Source of the DNA: Bacillota bacterium
GTDB lineage: Bacteria > Bacillota > Clostridia > Christensenellales > SZUA-584
Assembly: GCA_023391105.1 (NCBI GenBank)
Contig: JAEWBO010000019.1
Location: 1-13,607, forward strand
Length of the DNA stretch: 13,607 nucleotides
Reading direction: 5' to 3'
Shown here: piece after piece, positions 1 through 6,023 of the stretch
Layout: each line of letters begins with the position of its first letter
Numbering within the stretch: the first letter of the stretch is position 1
Notes under the pieces: generated by a model
The model's database searches: none
Told to the model about the DNA's origin: nothing
Seen by the model: only the letters and a program-made list of their open reading frames with translations
Translations under genes and position numbers: made by a program

Positions 1-111
1 CATGAACATTATTAAATTGTCAATGTTCGTATAAGTTACCTTAAGTGTATCAGCTTCCGTTTTATATTCAAGGCTGTCAAATATCTTGCTCGTTATATTG
101 GCATTCGTAAA
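1..111. repeat. Left copy of a ~110-bp direct repeat shared by both window ends
   Basis: This segment matches 13277-13386 in the same orientation with about seven differences and one single-base indel by eye. Homology stops sharply after the shared CGTAAA at 106-111; on the other side it may continue beyond the window edge. Each copy carries a small inverted repeat near its start (GAACATT and AATGTTC arms, about 11-bp loop). The right copy directly follows the chimeric mobC region. Confidence 0.9.
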
Positions 112-214
112 TACAACCCATTAATGCATTAAGCAACGCCGAAAAATCAATTGTGTTGCTTTCATTATAAGATATCTTGAAATTCTGAATTCGACTCTCC
201 ACTCTTTTCTTCAT
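1..214 (-). pseudogene. Broken minus-strand gene of unknown family running off the left edge
   Basis: A good start is visible: ATG at 214-212 preceded by AAAGGA. It opens a 45-aa frame (MKKRVESRIQNFKISYNE...) that stops at TGA 79-77. A second frame, offset by one base, is open from about 125 to the window edge and reads protein-like (FTNANITSKIFDSLEYKTE...). The simplest reading is one gene with a frameshift or junction near 110-125. The second part is the portion repeated at 13277-13386, where it is also interrupted by a stop. The family is not recognised. The 45-aa frame alone could be a real small protein, but its end lies inside the repeat-homologous part. The terminator at 239-276 lies just upstream, so expression may depend on readthrough from the hairpin-rich region above. 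Confidence 0.5.
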
Positions 215-238
215 ACTTTTTTCCTTTCATGAGCAGAT

Positions 239-276
239 AAAAACAGGGCACAATCGCATCAGAGACTGCGCCCTGT
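239..276 (-). terminator. Intrinsic terminator, minus strand
   Basis: Arms ACAGGGC (243-249) and GCCCTGT (270-276) pair, extended by imperfect inner pairs, and on the minus strand the hairpin is followed at once by five T (plus-strand A run 239-243). It ends the hairpin-rich minus-strand stretch above it and lies about 25 bases before the ATG at 214, so it could either end a stand-alone RNA or act as an attenuator for the broken gene. Confidence 0.7.
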
Positions 277-590
277 TGGTATCAATTTTTATCACTAAGC
301 ATCATGAACGGCAATTGGCTATTGCCTCATTGGAATCTCACCACCCCCTCGACGAGCGGGGTACACTCTGGGACTTAACCTCGACTATGTACAAGTATCA
401 TTATCCATCCATGCTGGTCGTCGCCAGAGCCTGCCACAGCTCATATTGACATCAGTATTGATCGCTCCCGCTCATGCGGTCATGGCGTACCTGTCATCCG
501 GCTTTCCCTTCCCGGGTCACATGGAGAAAGTATTCATTTCTGCCTTTATTCATTTTTCAAGGTACAAAGAGCAGAAAACTGCTCTCATAC
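239..590 (-). ncRNA. Candidate structured non-coding RNA or leader, unidentified
   Basis: No convincing ORF lies here. Reading the minus strand there is a series of compact hairpins: 585-568 (AGAGCAG/CTGCTCT, AAAA-type loop), 479-468 (CCGC/GCGG), 430-413 (GCT-TGG/CCAGC with one bulge), 361-345 (CCCC/GGGG), 326-310 (GGCAAT/ATTGCC), and finally the terminator at 276-239. Spacing and GC content differ from the AT-rich flanks, and the series ends in a U-tract terminator, as expected for a stand-alone RNA or a 5' leader. I could not match T-box, M-box, lysine or cobalamin riboswitch core motifs. The clostridial raiA motif is one family to test, but I cannot confirm it by eye. Confidence 0.4.
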
Positions 591-848
591 CCTGAAAGGA
601 AAAAAAGAGGCTGGTGTACGGAATTATTTCTAAAATTCAATAATTTTTTTACCTAATATCCGGACACGCCTGTCATGTAACGTCATTAATGGTACGATAT
701 CTTTCTAAATATGGGTAGTCTGACAAAAAGAGAACATAAAAAAGGCGACTACAAATTGAATAATCGCAAAAGATTTATATGATAAGACTTAGATATTTAT
801 CCGCACTAGTTTTTGGAGCGTAACCAACATTGACGATGCTTGTTGTGT
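591..848. other. AT-rich intergenic region, no gene seen
   Basis: This stretch separates the end of the rpiB-like gene (849) from the hairpin-rich region. It has poly-A/T tracts and no supported ORF on either strand. It contains one copy of the 10-mer ACCTAATATC at 651-660, whose reverse complement occurs twice in tandem on the other side of rpiB (1355-1376). No clear terminator for the rpiB-like gene was found. Confidence 0.6.
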
Positions 849-1286
849 TCACCTACCTGCATCATAACTTTTGTAGCTGTCTACCTTTGATTGTGATGCA
901 CAACCGTTCACAAAATCGCATGACAACCATACCTCAACAAGATCACAAGCCAGCTTTTCTCCGATTGTAAACGCACCAAGACAGGCGATGTTGCTGTCGT
1001 TGCTCAGTATCGCTCTCTTTGCGGAATATACATCTGATAAAAGCGCTGCGTATGCACCCTTTACCTTGTTGGCAGCGATGCTCATACCAAGCCCCGTACC
1101 GCAGATCAGGATGCCTCTGTCAAACTTACCAGCAGCAACAGATTCTGCAACCGCGATAGCAGTATTTGCGTAGATAGGATCGTCGCTGCCCAAATCCGTC
1201 ACTTCATGGCCGAGCGATTCACACAGTTTTATCAGCATCGTTTTCAGTGCCGCTGCATTCGGATCGCATCCGATTCCAATCTTCAT
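849..1286 (-). CDS. rpiB: RpiB/LacA/LacB-family sugar-phosphate isomerase
   Basis: The 145-residue product has the full length of ribose-5-phosphate isomerase B / galactose-6-phosphate isomerase proteins. Visible family signatures are the N-terminal GIGCDPNAAALK strand-loop-helix, GSDDPIYANTA near residues 33-43, the active-site loop ICGTGLGMSIAANK (61-74, catalytic-type Cys62) and the C-terminal SNDSNIACLGAFTIGEKLA (95-113). These cytosolic enzymes interconvert aldose and ketose phosphates. Two positions differ from E. coli RpiB: the His of the GCDH motif is Pro9 here, and the His of RQHNDTN is replaced in ILSNDSN. The substrate may therefore not be ribose 5-phosphate; other pentose-, tetrose- or hexose-phosphates are possible. 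The start is supported by AGGGAGAGGG six bases upstream of ATG. It stands alone between the IS and non-coding DNA, so any pathway partners have been lost or lie outside. Confidence 0.85.
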   Translation of the reverse strand: MKIGIGCDPNAAALKTMLIKLCESLGHEVTDLGSDDPIYANTAIAVAESVAAGKFDRGILICGTGLGMSIAANKVKGAYAALLSDVYSAKRAILSNDSNIACLGAFTIGEKLACDLVEVWLSCDFVNGCASQSKVDSYKSYDAGR

Positions 1287-1354
1287 TTTATACCCTCTCC
1301 CTTTACATTCTTTTCACTCGTGCAATCTTTTTCGTATAATTCTGAAACACTGCG

Positions 1355-1383
1355 TGATATTAGGTTGATATTAGGTCAATATC
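1355..1383. repeat. Tandem 11-bp repeat and dyad abutting the IS
   Basis: TGATATTAGGT occurs twice back to back (1355-1365, 1366-1376). GATATT (1367-1372) and AATATC (1378-1383) also form a dyad that ends one base before the IS inverted repeat begins at 1385. The same 10-mer in inverted orientation lies at 651-660. Possible readings are an operator for the rpiB-like gene, an insertion target, or remnant ends of another unit. Confidence 0.6.
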
Positions 1384-2271
1384 CTAGACACAAAAGCTCG
1401 TACTTTTGACCTCCACTTTATTTACTACATTCTTGTCCATTTTCAGTTCGTTCTCAAACTGTACCGGAGTACGATAACCAATTGATGAATGGAGCCTTGT
1501 CCGGTTGTACCAGCCTTCGATATAGTCAAAGATCCTCAACGCTGCAACGCTGTAGTCTCTATACCGCTGTCTGTTTACCTCTTCTTTTTTTAGAGTGGCA
1601 TGGAAAGACTCCATAACCGCATTATCATATGGGCAGCCTCTCTTGCTGAATGAATGTATTAATCCGTATTGGTTTACTATCTCAGCGAAGGCTTCACTGG
1701 TGTACTGACATCCCTGATCACTGTGAAGAATAACCCCTTTAGGATAACCTTGATTATGAAGAGCATTAACAACAGCTGCTATTGCTACATTGGCAGTCAT
1801 CTTCTTCGCATATTTAAAACCGACTATTCTCTTCGTGCAAAGATCAACGACCGAGGCCAAGTATGTCCATCCATCGTTACTGGTTTTTATATATGTGATA
1901 TCCGTCGCCCAGCGCTCGTTCGGCCTTTCGCTCGCAAAATCCTGCTTGAGGATATTCTGACGATCCGCCTTATCCTCGATGGAGCTATAATGCCTGTATT
2001 TGCGCATTGTCACTGAACGTATACCCATTCCCGTCATCAACCGGCCTACACGTTTCTGACTGATGAAGATGCCCTTGCTGCGCATTATGGCTGCAATTCT
2101 GGGAGAACCGTAACACTTACGACTCTTTAGCCATATTTCTTTTATCTGTGCACAATAATCTCTGCTTTCTTGGCTCCTTATTGACTCAGGCCTTTTAATA
2201 GCCGCATAATACGTTGACCTGGGCACTTTCAGTATTCGGCATAGTAGCTTGATATTATGTTCGGCGCTCAA
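1384..2271 (-). CDS. IS3-family transposase OrfB (DDE catalytic part)
   Basis: The 295-residue protein has an HTH_21-like N-terminus (SRKCYGSPRIAAIMRSKG) followed by an rve integrase core. The catalytic triad is visible: Asp124 (ATDITYIK), Asp185 (LHSDQGCQY) and Glu221 (NAVMESFHATLKKE), i.e. DD(35)E, with the typical YNRTRLHSSIGYRTPVQFE tail. It cuts and joins the element ends. The nominal TTG start at 2271 overlaps the orfA stop by four bases. In IS3 elements OrfB is normally made as an OrfAB fusion by frameshifting, and the frame is open upstream to the A7G run, giving a sensible linker (KGLKDRVAAIRRLSAEHN). The stop TAG falls at the tip of the terminal inverted repeat. All key residues are present, so the element looks recently active. 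Confidence 0.95.
   Translation of the reverse strand: MSAEHNIKLLCRILKVPRSTYYAAIKRPESIRSQESRDYCAQIKEIWLKSRKCYGSPRIAAIMRSKGIFISQKRVGRLMTGMGIRSVTMRKYRHYSSIEDKADRQNILKQDFASERPNERWATDITYIKTSNDGWTYLASVVDLCTKRIVGFKYAKKMTANVAIAAVVNALHNQGYPKGVILHSDQGCQYTSEAFAEIVNQYGLIHSFSKRGCPYDNAVMESFHATLKKEEVNRQRYRDYSVAALRIFDYIEGWYNRTRLHSSIGYRTPVQFENELKMDKNVVNKVEVKSTSFCV
1385..1403 (+). repeat. IS terminal inverted repeat, orfB side
   Basis: TAGACACAAAAGCTCGTAC pairs with the reverse complement of 2593-2611 (TAGACACGAAAACTCGTAC), with two mismatches. The orfB stop codon overlaps its outer bases. Confidence 0.9.
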
Positions 2272-2564
2272 TCGTCTAATGGCGGCAACTCTGTCCTTAA
2301 GTCCTTTGTGAATATGGCCATGGCTTTTTTTAATATCAGGTTCTCCTCTTCCAATGTGGCGACTTTCTTTTGAAGCGCAGCAATGTCATCTGCAGCCATT
2401 ACCTCATTTTCTGATATCCTGATTTCGCGGAACTTTTTTAGCCATCCAAAGAACGTTGATTTTGATATGCCATATTCACTTTGAATCTCTTCAATGGGCT
2501 TTCCGTTAATGTACAAATGAACGACGCCCTTCTTAAACTCATCTGTATAGTGCTTACCTGCCAT
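2268..2564 (-). CDS. IS3-family transposase OrfA (DNA-binding part)
   Basis: The 98-residue protein is of HTH_Tnp_1 type: residues 6-45 (YTDEFKKGVVHLYINGKPIEEIQSEYG... followed by SKSTFFGWLKKF) form the helix-turn-helix that binds the IS ends. Residues 57-85 carry heptad-spaced leucines (IAALQKKVATLEEENLILKK), the coiled coil used for dimerisation. An AGAGGAGG ribosome binding site lies just upstream of the ATG. In the zero frame it terminates at 2268; a -1 slip on the A7G run at 2331-2324 instead yields the OrfAB transposase. Confidence 0.93.
   Translation of the reverse strand: MAGKHYTDEFKKGVVHLYINGKPIEEIQSEYGISKSTFFGWLKKFREIRISENEVMAADDIAALQKKVATLEEENLILKKAMAIFTKDLRTELPPLDD
2324..2331 (-). 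promoter_or_regulatory. Programmed -1 ribosomal frameshift site (A7G)
   Basis: On the minus strand the run AAAAAAAG lies within codons TTA AAA AAA GCC of orfA. Slipping back one base gives AAA AAA AGC CAT..., a frame with no stop that runs into orfB 18 codons later. This matches the known A-run slippery sites of IS3 elements. Confidence 0.8.
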
Positions 2565-2592
2565 ACTCGTACCTCCTCTTTAATTATCTCTG

Positions 2593-2611
2593 GTACGAGT
2601 TTTCGTGTCTA
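2593..2611 (-). repeat. IS terminal inverted repeat, orfA side
   Basis: Read on the minus strand: TAGACACGAAAACTCGTAC. It lies 28 bp upstream of the orfA ATG, so the orfA promoter must overlap the repeat or lie close to it. Confidence 0.9.
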
Positions 2612-2630
2612 CCTTTTTATACTAACACCA

Positions 2631-3575
2631 ATCTGATCAAGGTCAAAAATATGGACTTTGTGACCGCCGTTTTGCAGCTATGCAACGGTACGCCCGCGCA
2701 ATACGCGGAAAAAGACGCATCGGAAAAGAAAACGGAGAAGAAGCCTTTCGTGCTGCCTGCCGCGAATTCCGATAACCGTATGGTGATTGACTACTTAAAA
2801 CGCCGTGGAATTAACAACGGTGTTATCCAATACTGTATACGCAAAGGACTGATCTATGAAAGCGCGGAGTACAGAAATGCGGTGTTTGTGGGCTTCGATG
2901 GTGATGCCCCCAAGTACGCTGCCCTTCGCGGGACATGGCGGCATATGAGCAATCCGTTCAAGGGCGAAGTTGCAGGTTCGGATAAAAAATACAGCTTTTC
3001 GGTGCCACCGGAAACGGCTAGCGATAGGCTCATCGTAACTGAAAGCGCCGTGGATGCGCTCTCGGTGGCGACCTTGTGGGGCGACATCGGGTGGGTGCAT
3101 TACCTGTCCATCGGCGGCGCGTATGCACCCCAAAAACACACCGACATGGCCAAACTGCCTATGGCGATATCGCAGTACCTAAAAGACCATCCTGAAATCC
3201 GCGAGGTGGATCTGTGCCTTGACAACGACGCGGTGGGCATAGGTGCGAGCTTTTTCATCATGAACAAGCTGATGGGCATGGGCTACGCGGTATCCTCTTC
3301 TCCGCCCGAGCGAAGTAAAGATTGGAATGAAGCTTTAACGGACAGTACGGATTCAACGATACCGGAAAGATGAATGACGGTGTTGTTGATCATATAAAAA
3401 CTATAGGAGGAAACAGAATGAAAGTCAAAGAAATTGGAAACCTGACAGCCAATCCGACATACGGCGAAAAGGGCGACGTGAAGTATTGCAACTTCAAGAT
3501 CGCCATCAATGATCCGTTCAACAAGGACAGGACGTAATTTGTGCGCGTGTCGGCGTTCGACAGTCAGGCCGAGGC
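2631..3575 (+). repeat. Segmental duplication, copy 1 (TOPRIM-ssb module)
   Basis: About 945 bp match 8886-9832 in the same orientation, including the intergenic bases before ssb. Homology starts 19 bp after the IS end and stops abruptly inside ssb (GAGGC). The copies differ by many substitutions, so the duplication is old or the two copies arrived separately. Confidence 0.9.
2651..3373 (+). CDS. DUF3991/TOPRIM primase-like protein, N-terminally truncated (copy 1)
   Basis: The 240-residue frame matches the C-terminal two thirds of ICE-encoded DUF3991/TOPRIM proteins. Seen: a linker to about residue 40, the DUF3991-like part (MVIDYLKRRGINNGVIQYCIRKG...YRNAVFVGFDGD, 44-85), then a TOPRIM fold with Glu131 in VTESAVDALS and the DxD-type pair Asp191/Asp193 in CLDNDAVGIGA, and an ending SSSPPERSKDWNEAL. 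Family members usually have an N-terminal zinc-finger part ending near LIKVRGMDF. Here the equivalent LIKVKNMDF is followed upstream by unrelated bases and the IS, so that part is gone. The Met at 2651 is therefore probably an internal residue, and no good ribosome binding site precedes it. Likely a residual gene with an intact catalytic domain; it ends 44 bp before an ssb start. Confidence 0.75.
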   Translation: MDFVTAVLQLCNGTPAQYAEKDASEKKTEKKPFVLPAANSDNRMVIDYLKRRGINNGVIQYCIRKGLIYESAEYRNAVFVGFDGDAPKYAALRGTWRHMSNPFKGEVAGSDKKYSFSVPPETASDRLIVTESAVDALSVATLWGDIGWVHYLSIGGAYAPQKHTDMAKLPMAISQYLKDHPEIREVDLCLDNDAVGIGASFFIMNKLMGMGYAVSSSPPERSKDWNEALTDSTDSTIPER

Positions 3576-3576
3576 A
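3418..3576 (+). pseudogene. Truncated single-stranded DNA-binding protein gene (ssb copy 1)
   Basis: ATAGGAGG precedes ATG 3418. The first 39 codons (MKVKEIGNLTANPTYGEKG...) align with the intact SSB at 9675, then TAA at 3535-3537 replaces the GAA codon found there. Recognisable sequence (FVRVSAFDSQAEA) continues after the stop but ends at 3575, where unrelated AT-rich DNA begins. The OB fold cannot form, so the gene is dead twice over. Confidence 0.9.
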
Positions 3577-3631
3577 TCCATTATACATTATATAAACGAA
3601 TTATGGTTAGCCGGTAAAATGAGAATGTAGC

Positions 3632-3677
3632 AAAAGCCAGGGCATTGATCTCTTTTCGGAAAATGCCTTGGCTTTTT
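3632..3677. terminator. Bidirectional intrinsic terminator
   Basis: Arms AAAGCCAGGGCATT (3633-3646) and AATGCCTTGGCTTT (3662-3675) form a 14-bp stem with one G-T wobble. A T run follows on the plus strand (GGCTTTTTATC) and A's flank the other side. It can end the minus-strand surface-protein transcript as well as plus-strand transcription from the ssb remnant. Confidence 0.85.
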
Positions 3678-3757
3678 ATCCGATTCATAACTTATTTCAA
3701 TTCAGCAACCCAACATTATGTCCCTGCAAAGGTTTTGCTTTCCCCTCACTCCTTATA

Positions 3758-3840
3758 GCGAACAGAATGTTATCTATCGCAGCCAAATGGGGTATAGCGC
3801 CGCTTTCCCCGGTATGGGGTCGGGCCAGCGGATGGTTTTT
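3758..3840 (-). pseudogene. Remnant of a second DUF2442 gene (C-terminal part)
   Basis: The plus-strand bases 3758-3840 align with the end of the DUF2442 gene at 5690-5785 (shared GCGAACAG, then GGGGTCGGGCCAGC and GATGG). Translated on the minus strand, one frame reads RWPDPIPGKAALYPIWLR then a stop, against CWPDPVPGQKTIFPLRL in the intact protein; the ending (NMLFAIRD) is out of frame. It lies just downstream of the surface-protein gene, as if a second DUF2442/surface-protein unit once followed. Confidence 0.75.
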
Positions 3841-3850
3841 CTATCACATG

Positions 3851-5665
3851 TTATAGCTTGAATATTTTCCGACGCAGCAGCGGAAGGAGCCACCACAATT
3901 GCGCTGACAGCAGCGCAGCCGCCCCCAGCGCAATGGGAATTACTGCGCCCGTACCGCCTTTCTCTCCAGAAGCCATCCTGCTCGCGAGAACCGAATCGCC
4001 GAGGAGCAGACCGAGATTGATTTCCTTGCCGTCCGTAAGCGTGAACACCAGCTCGTCGTTTTCGTTGTACGCAGCGGAGGCCACGCCCACGCCATCTTTG
4101 CCGTTGGTGACGGTGAATGCGGTGCTTGTGCCGTCCGTAAAGTCAATGGTATAGGTATCCACATTGCCCTGGCTGCCGGTTTTGGTGATACTCAAAATCC
4201 CATTGCCGTCCCTGCCGTCTACGCCGTCAGAACCGTCCGTGCCGTCTTGACCGTCGCTGCCGCCACGGCCATCTATGCCGTCTACGCCGTTAGCACCCGC
4301 CGCACCTTGCTCACCCTGCGGCCCTTGCGGCCCCGCGACAACCGAAACCGCCATAAGGTTATTCCAGCTTCCTCCGACATAGCGCCACTGGATGTAGCCG
4401 CCGTCCACTCGCAGTTCGATCTCCCTGCCGTCCGCGCCGTCCGCACCCGCAAGGGCGCTAAGCGCGATCAGGTCTTGCCAGTCCGCCTCATCTTCACCCA
4501 TGTAGCGCCATTGAATGTGCGTCGCGTTCACCCGCAGCTCGATTTCCCGGCCGTCCGCGCCACTGTTTTTTACCGTCATAGAAATTGCAATCGGAGTGCT
4601 GGCAAAGTCAGTAGAGGTATCGCCGTTACATTCCTCGTTGAACAGCTTAATGGTGTAGCTGCCATCGGCAAGCAAGGGCACCATGAAACCGACTGTGCCG
4701 CTGGCCGCCGTGCCCAGTTTGCCGTAGCGGACAATGTTCCCGCCGCTATCCACAATGACGCAGGAAATATAGTTGTTCGCCCCGGTTTGCGCACCGCTGT
4801 AATCGATGCTCACCGTATCCCCGGCACGAACGCTGCGGGTTGCGGTATCCAAGCAGGTTAGGGAAAGATTGACATCATCCCTCATCGTAAATTTAATTGC
4901 CCCGCCGGGCGCTGCCGCGCCGATAAGACCGCTTCCTACGGTCGCGGAAGATTTTGTGTTCGCTCCGCTCGCGTCAGATGTGAAGAGGACAGATGACAGA
5001 TTCAAATGCAAAGCGGGGCGAACCGCGGTGAACGGAGCACTGACGTTGCCGCCGGCGTTAACGACGCCGCCGGGGCTGCCGATACACGCAGTGGTACTGA
5101 CGTTCGGCGAGCGCAACCAGAAATTGTTCGAAAAGGGATCGCCGGAAATGGAACCCATTGACTGGTATTCATCCCGAGACAAAGGCCACAGCTTTTGGTT
5201 ATTCACAGAATCGCCGCTGATGCCGTCTGTTCCAATATCCCGTGCTGTAATCAGCGCCGCTTCTTTGGAGGGCAGGGCGCCCGCCAAATCATTCATTACG
5301 CGCATCAAGGTGCTGTCGTTGTAGTCGTTGGGGTTAGTGAAGCTGCCCTCGTAATACTTACTATCGTAGTCATACTTTGTCCAGCTTGGATCGTCCTGTG
5401 TATAGCTGCCCCTGCGGAACGCGCTGTCGCCAAAGCTGCTCTTGGCCAGCAGGGTGATATGACCCGGCTGTGAAGCGGCGCCGCCGCTGCTATCCCCAAT
5501 CACATACCATTCCCGCCCGCCAAAGGCCACCACCGTTTCGTTCAGGGCAAAAGCCGGCGCGCCCTCCGGTATGTCCGCCGCGCTGGCCGCAGCGGGCGTC
5601 AGCCCCACAAACAGCGCCGCGCACAGCAGCAGCGAAAAGATTTTTGTTCCGGTTCTTTTCATCAT
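3851..5665 (-). CDS. Secreted surface protein: DUF6273 domain, two repeats, collagen-like Gly-X-Y tract, C-terminal membrane anchor
   Basis: The 604-residue protein begins with a Sec signal peptide (MMKRTGTKIF, hydrophobic 9-22, Ala-rich cleavage region near 26-30). Residues about 35-230 form a DUF6273-type domain with its hallmarks REWYVIG, FWLRSPN (182-188) and AVRPALHLNLSS (214-225). Residues 256-366 look like a beta-sandwich. Two near-identical units follow (GADGREIELRV...IQWRYMG at 369-390 and GADGREIELRV...IQWRYVG at 410-431), of a kind also seen in phage tail-fibre-like proteins. A Gly-X-Y tract runs about 445-488 (GPQGPQGEQGAAGANG...), then a small beta domain, a transmembrane helix (574-596) and basic tail LLRRKIFKL. 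There is no LPXTG motif. Expected topology: exported, tail in the membrane, collagen-like stalk spanning the wall. A GGGGGT ribosome binding site precedes the start, 16 bp after the DUF2442 stop, so the two are cotranscribed. Confidence 0.85.
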   Translation of the reverse strand: MMKRTGTKIFSLLLCAALFVGLTPAAASAADIPEGAPAFALNETVVAFGGREWYVIGDSSGGAASQPGHITLLAKSSFGDSAFRRGSYTQDDPSWTKYDYDSKYYEGSFTNPNDYNDSTLMRVMNDLAGALPSKEAALITARDIGTDGISGDSVNNQKLWPLSRDEYQSMGSISGDPFSNNFWLRSPNVSTTACIGSPGGVVNAGGNVSAPFTAVRPALHLNLSSVLFTSDASGANTKSSATVGSGLIGAAAPGGAIKFTMRDDVNLSLTCLDTATRSVRAGDTVSIDYSGAQTGANNYISCVIVDSGGNIVRYGKLGTAASGTVGFMVPLLADGSYTIKLFNEECNGDTSTDFASTPIAISMTVKNSGADGREIELRVNATHIQWRYMGEDEADWQDLIALSALAGADGADGREIELRVDGGYIQWRYVGGSWNNLMAVSVVAGPQGPQGEQGAAGANGVDGIDGRGGSDGQDGTDGSDGVDGRDGNGILSITKTGSQGNVDTYTIDFTDGTSTAFTVTNGKDGVGVASAAYNENDELVFTLTDGKEINLGLLLGDSVLASRMASGEKGGTGAVIPIALGAAALLSAQLWWLLPLLRRKIFKL

Positions 5666-5681
5666 TTTATACCCCCGTTTC

Positions 5682-5939
5682 TTAATCGCGTATGGCGAAC
5701 AGCATGTTGTCTACCGTGAGACGCAGGGGAAATATGGTTTTCTGACCCGGCACGGGGTCGGGCCAGCAGATGGCCTTTCCTTCCAGCGTAATGTCCTTAA
5801 AGCGGCTTAAATCCGCAAGGCTGCTGTAGGGAATGGCCTTGATCTTGTCTCCCATATTGAAGATGATCTTATGTCCATGCTCAAATTCCACCAGCAAGGT
5901 GTAATCATCGTTGGGTGTTACTTTCAGAATTTTGCTCAT
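5682..5939 (-). CDS. DUF2442 domain protein
   Basis: The start was set at ATG 5939 (MSKILKVTPNDDYTLLVEFEHG), giving 85 residues, the usual DUF2442 length, with AAAGGGGG about ten bases upstream. A longer frame to 6044 exists but would run through the terminator hairpin at 5981-6012. Seen features are the N-terminal strand pair, FNMGDKIKAIPYSSLADLSRFKDITLEGKAI and the WPDP motif (CWPDPV), which in family members is followed by a short strand and a DxL end. The biochemical role of DUF2442 is not established; members often sit next to toxin-antitoxin or regulatory genes. Here it lies between a LuxR-type regulator and the surface protein, and it has a decayed paralogue at 3758-3840, so it is probably an obligate companion of the surface-protein gene. 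Confidence 0.85.
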   Translation of the reverse strand: MSKILKVTPNDDYTLLVEFEHGHKIIFNMGDKIKAIPYSSLADLSRFKDITLEGKAICWPDPVPGQKTIFPLRLTVDNMLFAIRD

Positions 5940-5980
5940 GGAGCGCCGCCCCCTTTCCATTGGAAGAATGGTGTGATGCG

Positions 5981-6012
5981 AAAAATCCCCCATACTGAAA
6001 AGTATAGGGGAT
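5981..6012 (-). terminator. Intrinsic terminator between luxR-type gene and DUF2442 gene
   Basis: On the minus strand ATCCCCTATACT and AGTATGGGGGAT pair (one mismatch, TTTC loop) and TTTTTCG follows. It sits 46 bp after the regulator's stop and 41 bp before the DUF2442 start, so the regulator and the DUF2442/surface-protein pair are separate transcripts, or are linked only by readthrough. Confidence 0.8.
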
Positions 6013-6023
6013 CGTTTATTTAA

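Larger units (their letters stand above)
1385..2611 (-). mobile_element. Complete IS3-family insertion sequence, 1227 bp
   Basis: The element is bounded by imperfect 19-bp terminal inverted repeats (1385-1403 and 2593-2611, 17 of 19 matching) and encodes orfA and orfB on the minus strand with a frameshift signal, all intact. Length and organisation are typical of IS3. No clean 3-4 bp target duplication is visible at the flanks (ATCC on the left, CCTT on the right), so the flanks may have been rearranged after insertion. Its right end lies 19 bp from where TOPRIM homology starts, so it probably cut away the 5' part of that gene. Confidence 0.92.
3577..3850. other. Junction region between ICE copy 1 and the surface-protein cassette
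   Basis: No intact gene. The first 55 bp are AT-rich (ATTATACATTATATAA), followed by a strong terminator hairpin (3632-3677), some 75 bp with no recognisable content, and a decayed DUF2442 fragment on the minus strand (3758-3840). The left junction of the foreign cassette is at 3575/3576. Confidence 0.7.

Noticed and set aside
1..40. LexA box at the left end (GAACATT...AATGTTC)
   Set aside because: The arms are separated by about 11 bases, not 4, so this dyad does not fit a Gram-positive SOS box.
361..400. 16S rRNA fragment
   Set aside because: The minus strand contains GGTTAAGTCCC as in 16S rRNA, but the flanking bases do not match, so an 11-base coincidence is the better explanation.
474..656. 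60-aa plus-strand open frame
   Set aside because: No ribosome binding site or protein-like pattern; it runs antisense through the candidate structured RNA.
4150..4320. CRISPR-like or short tandem repeat array
   Set aside because: The periodic GCCGTC-type pattern is the DNA of the Gly-X-Y collagen-like tract, not repeats with spacers.
4247..4861. 204-aa plus-strand open frame
   Set aside because: It is antisense to the GC-rich repeat and collagen-like part of the surface-protein gene, has Arg/Ala/Val-rich low-complexity content, and shows no ribosome binding site or family features.
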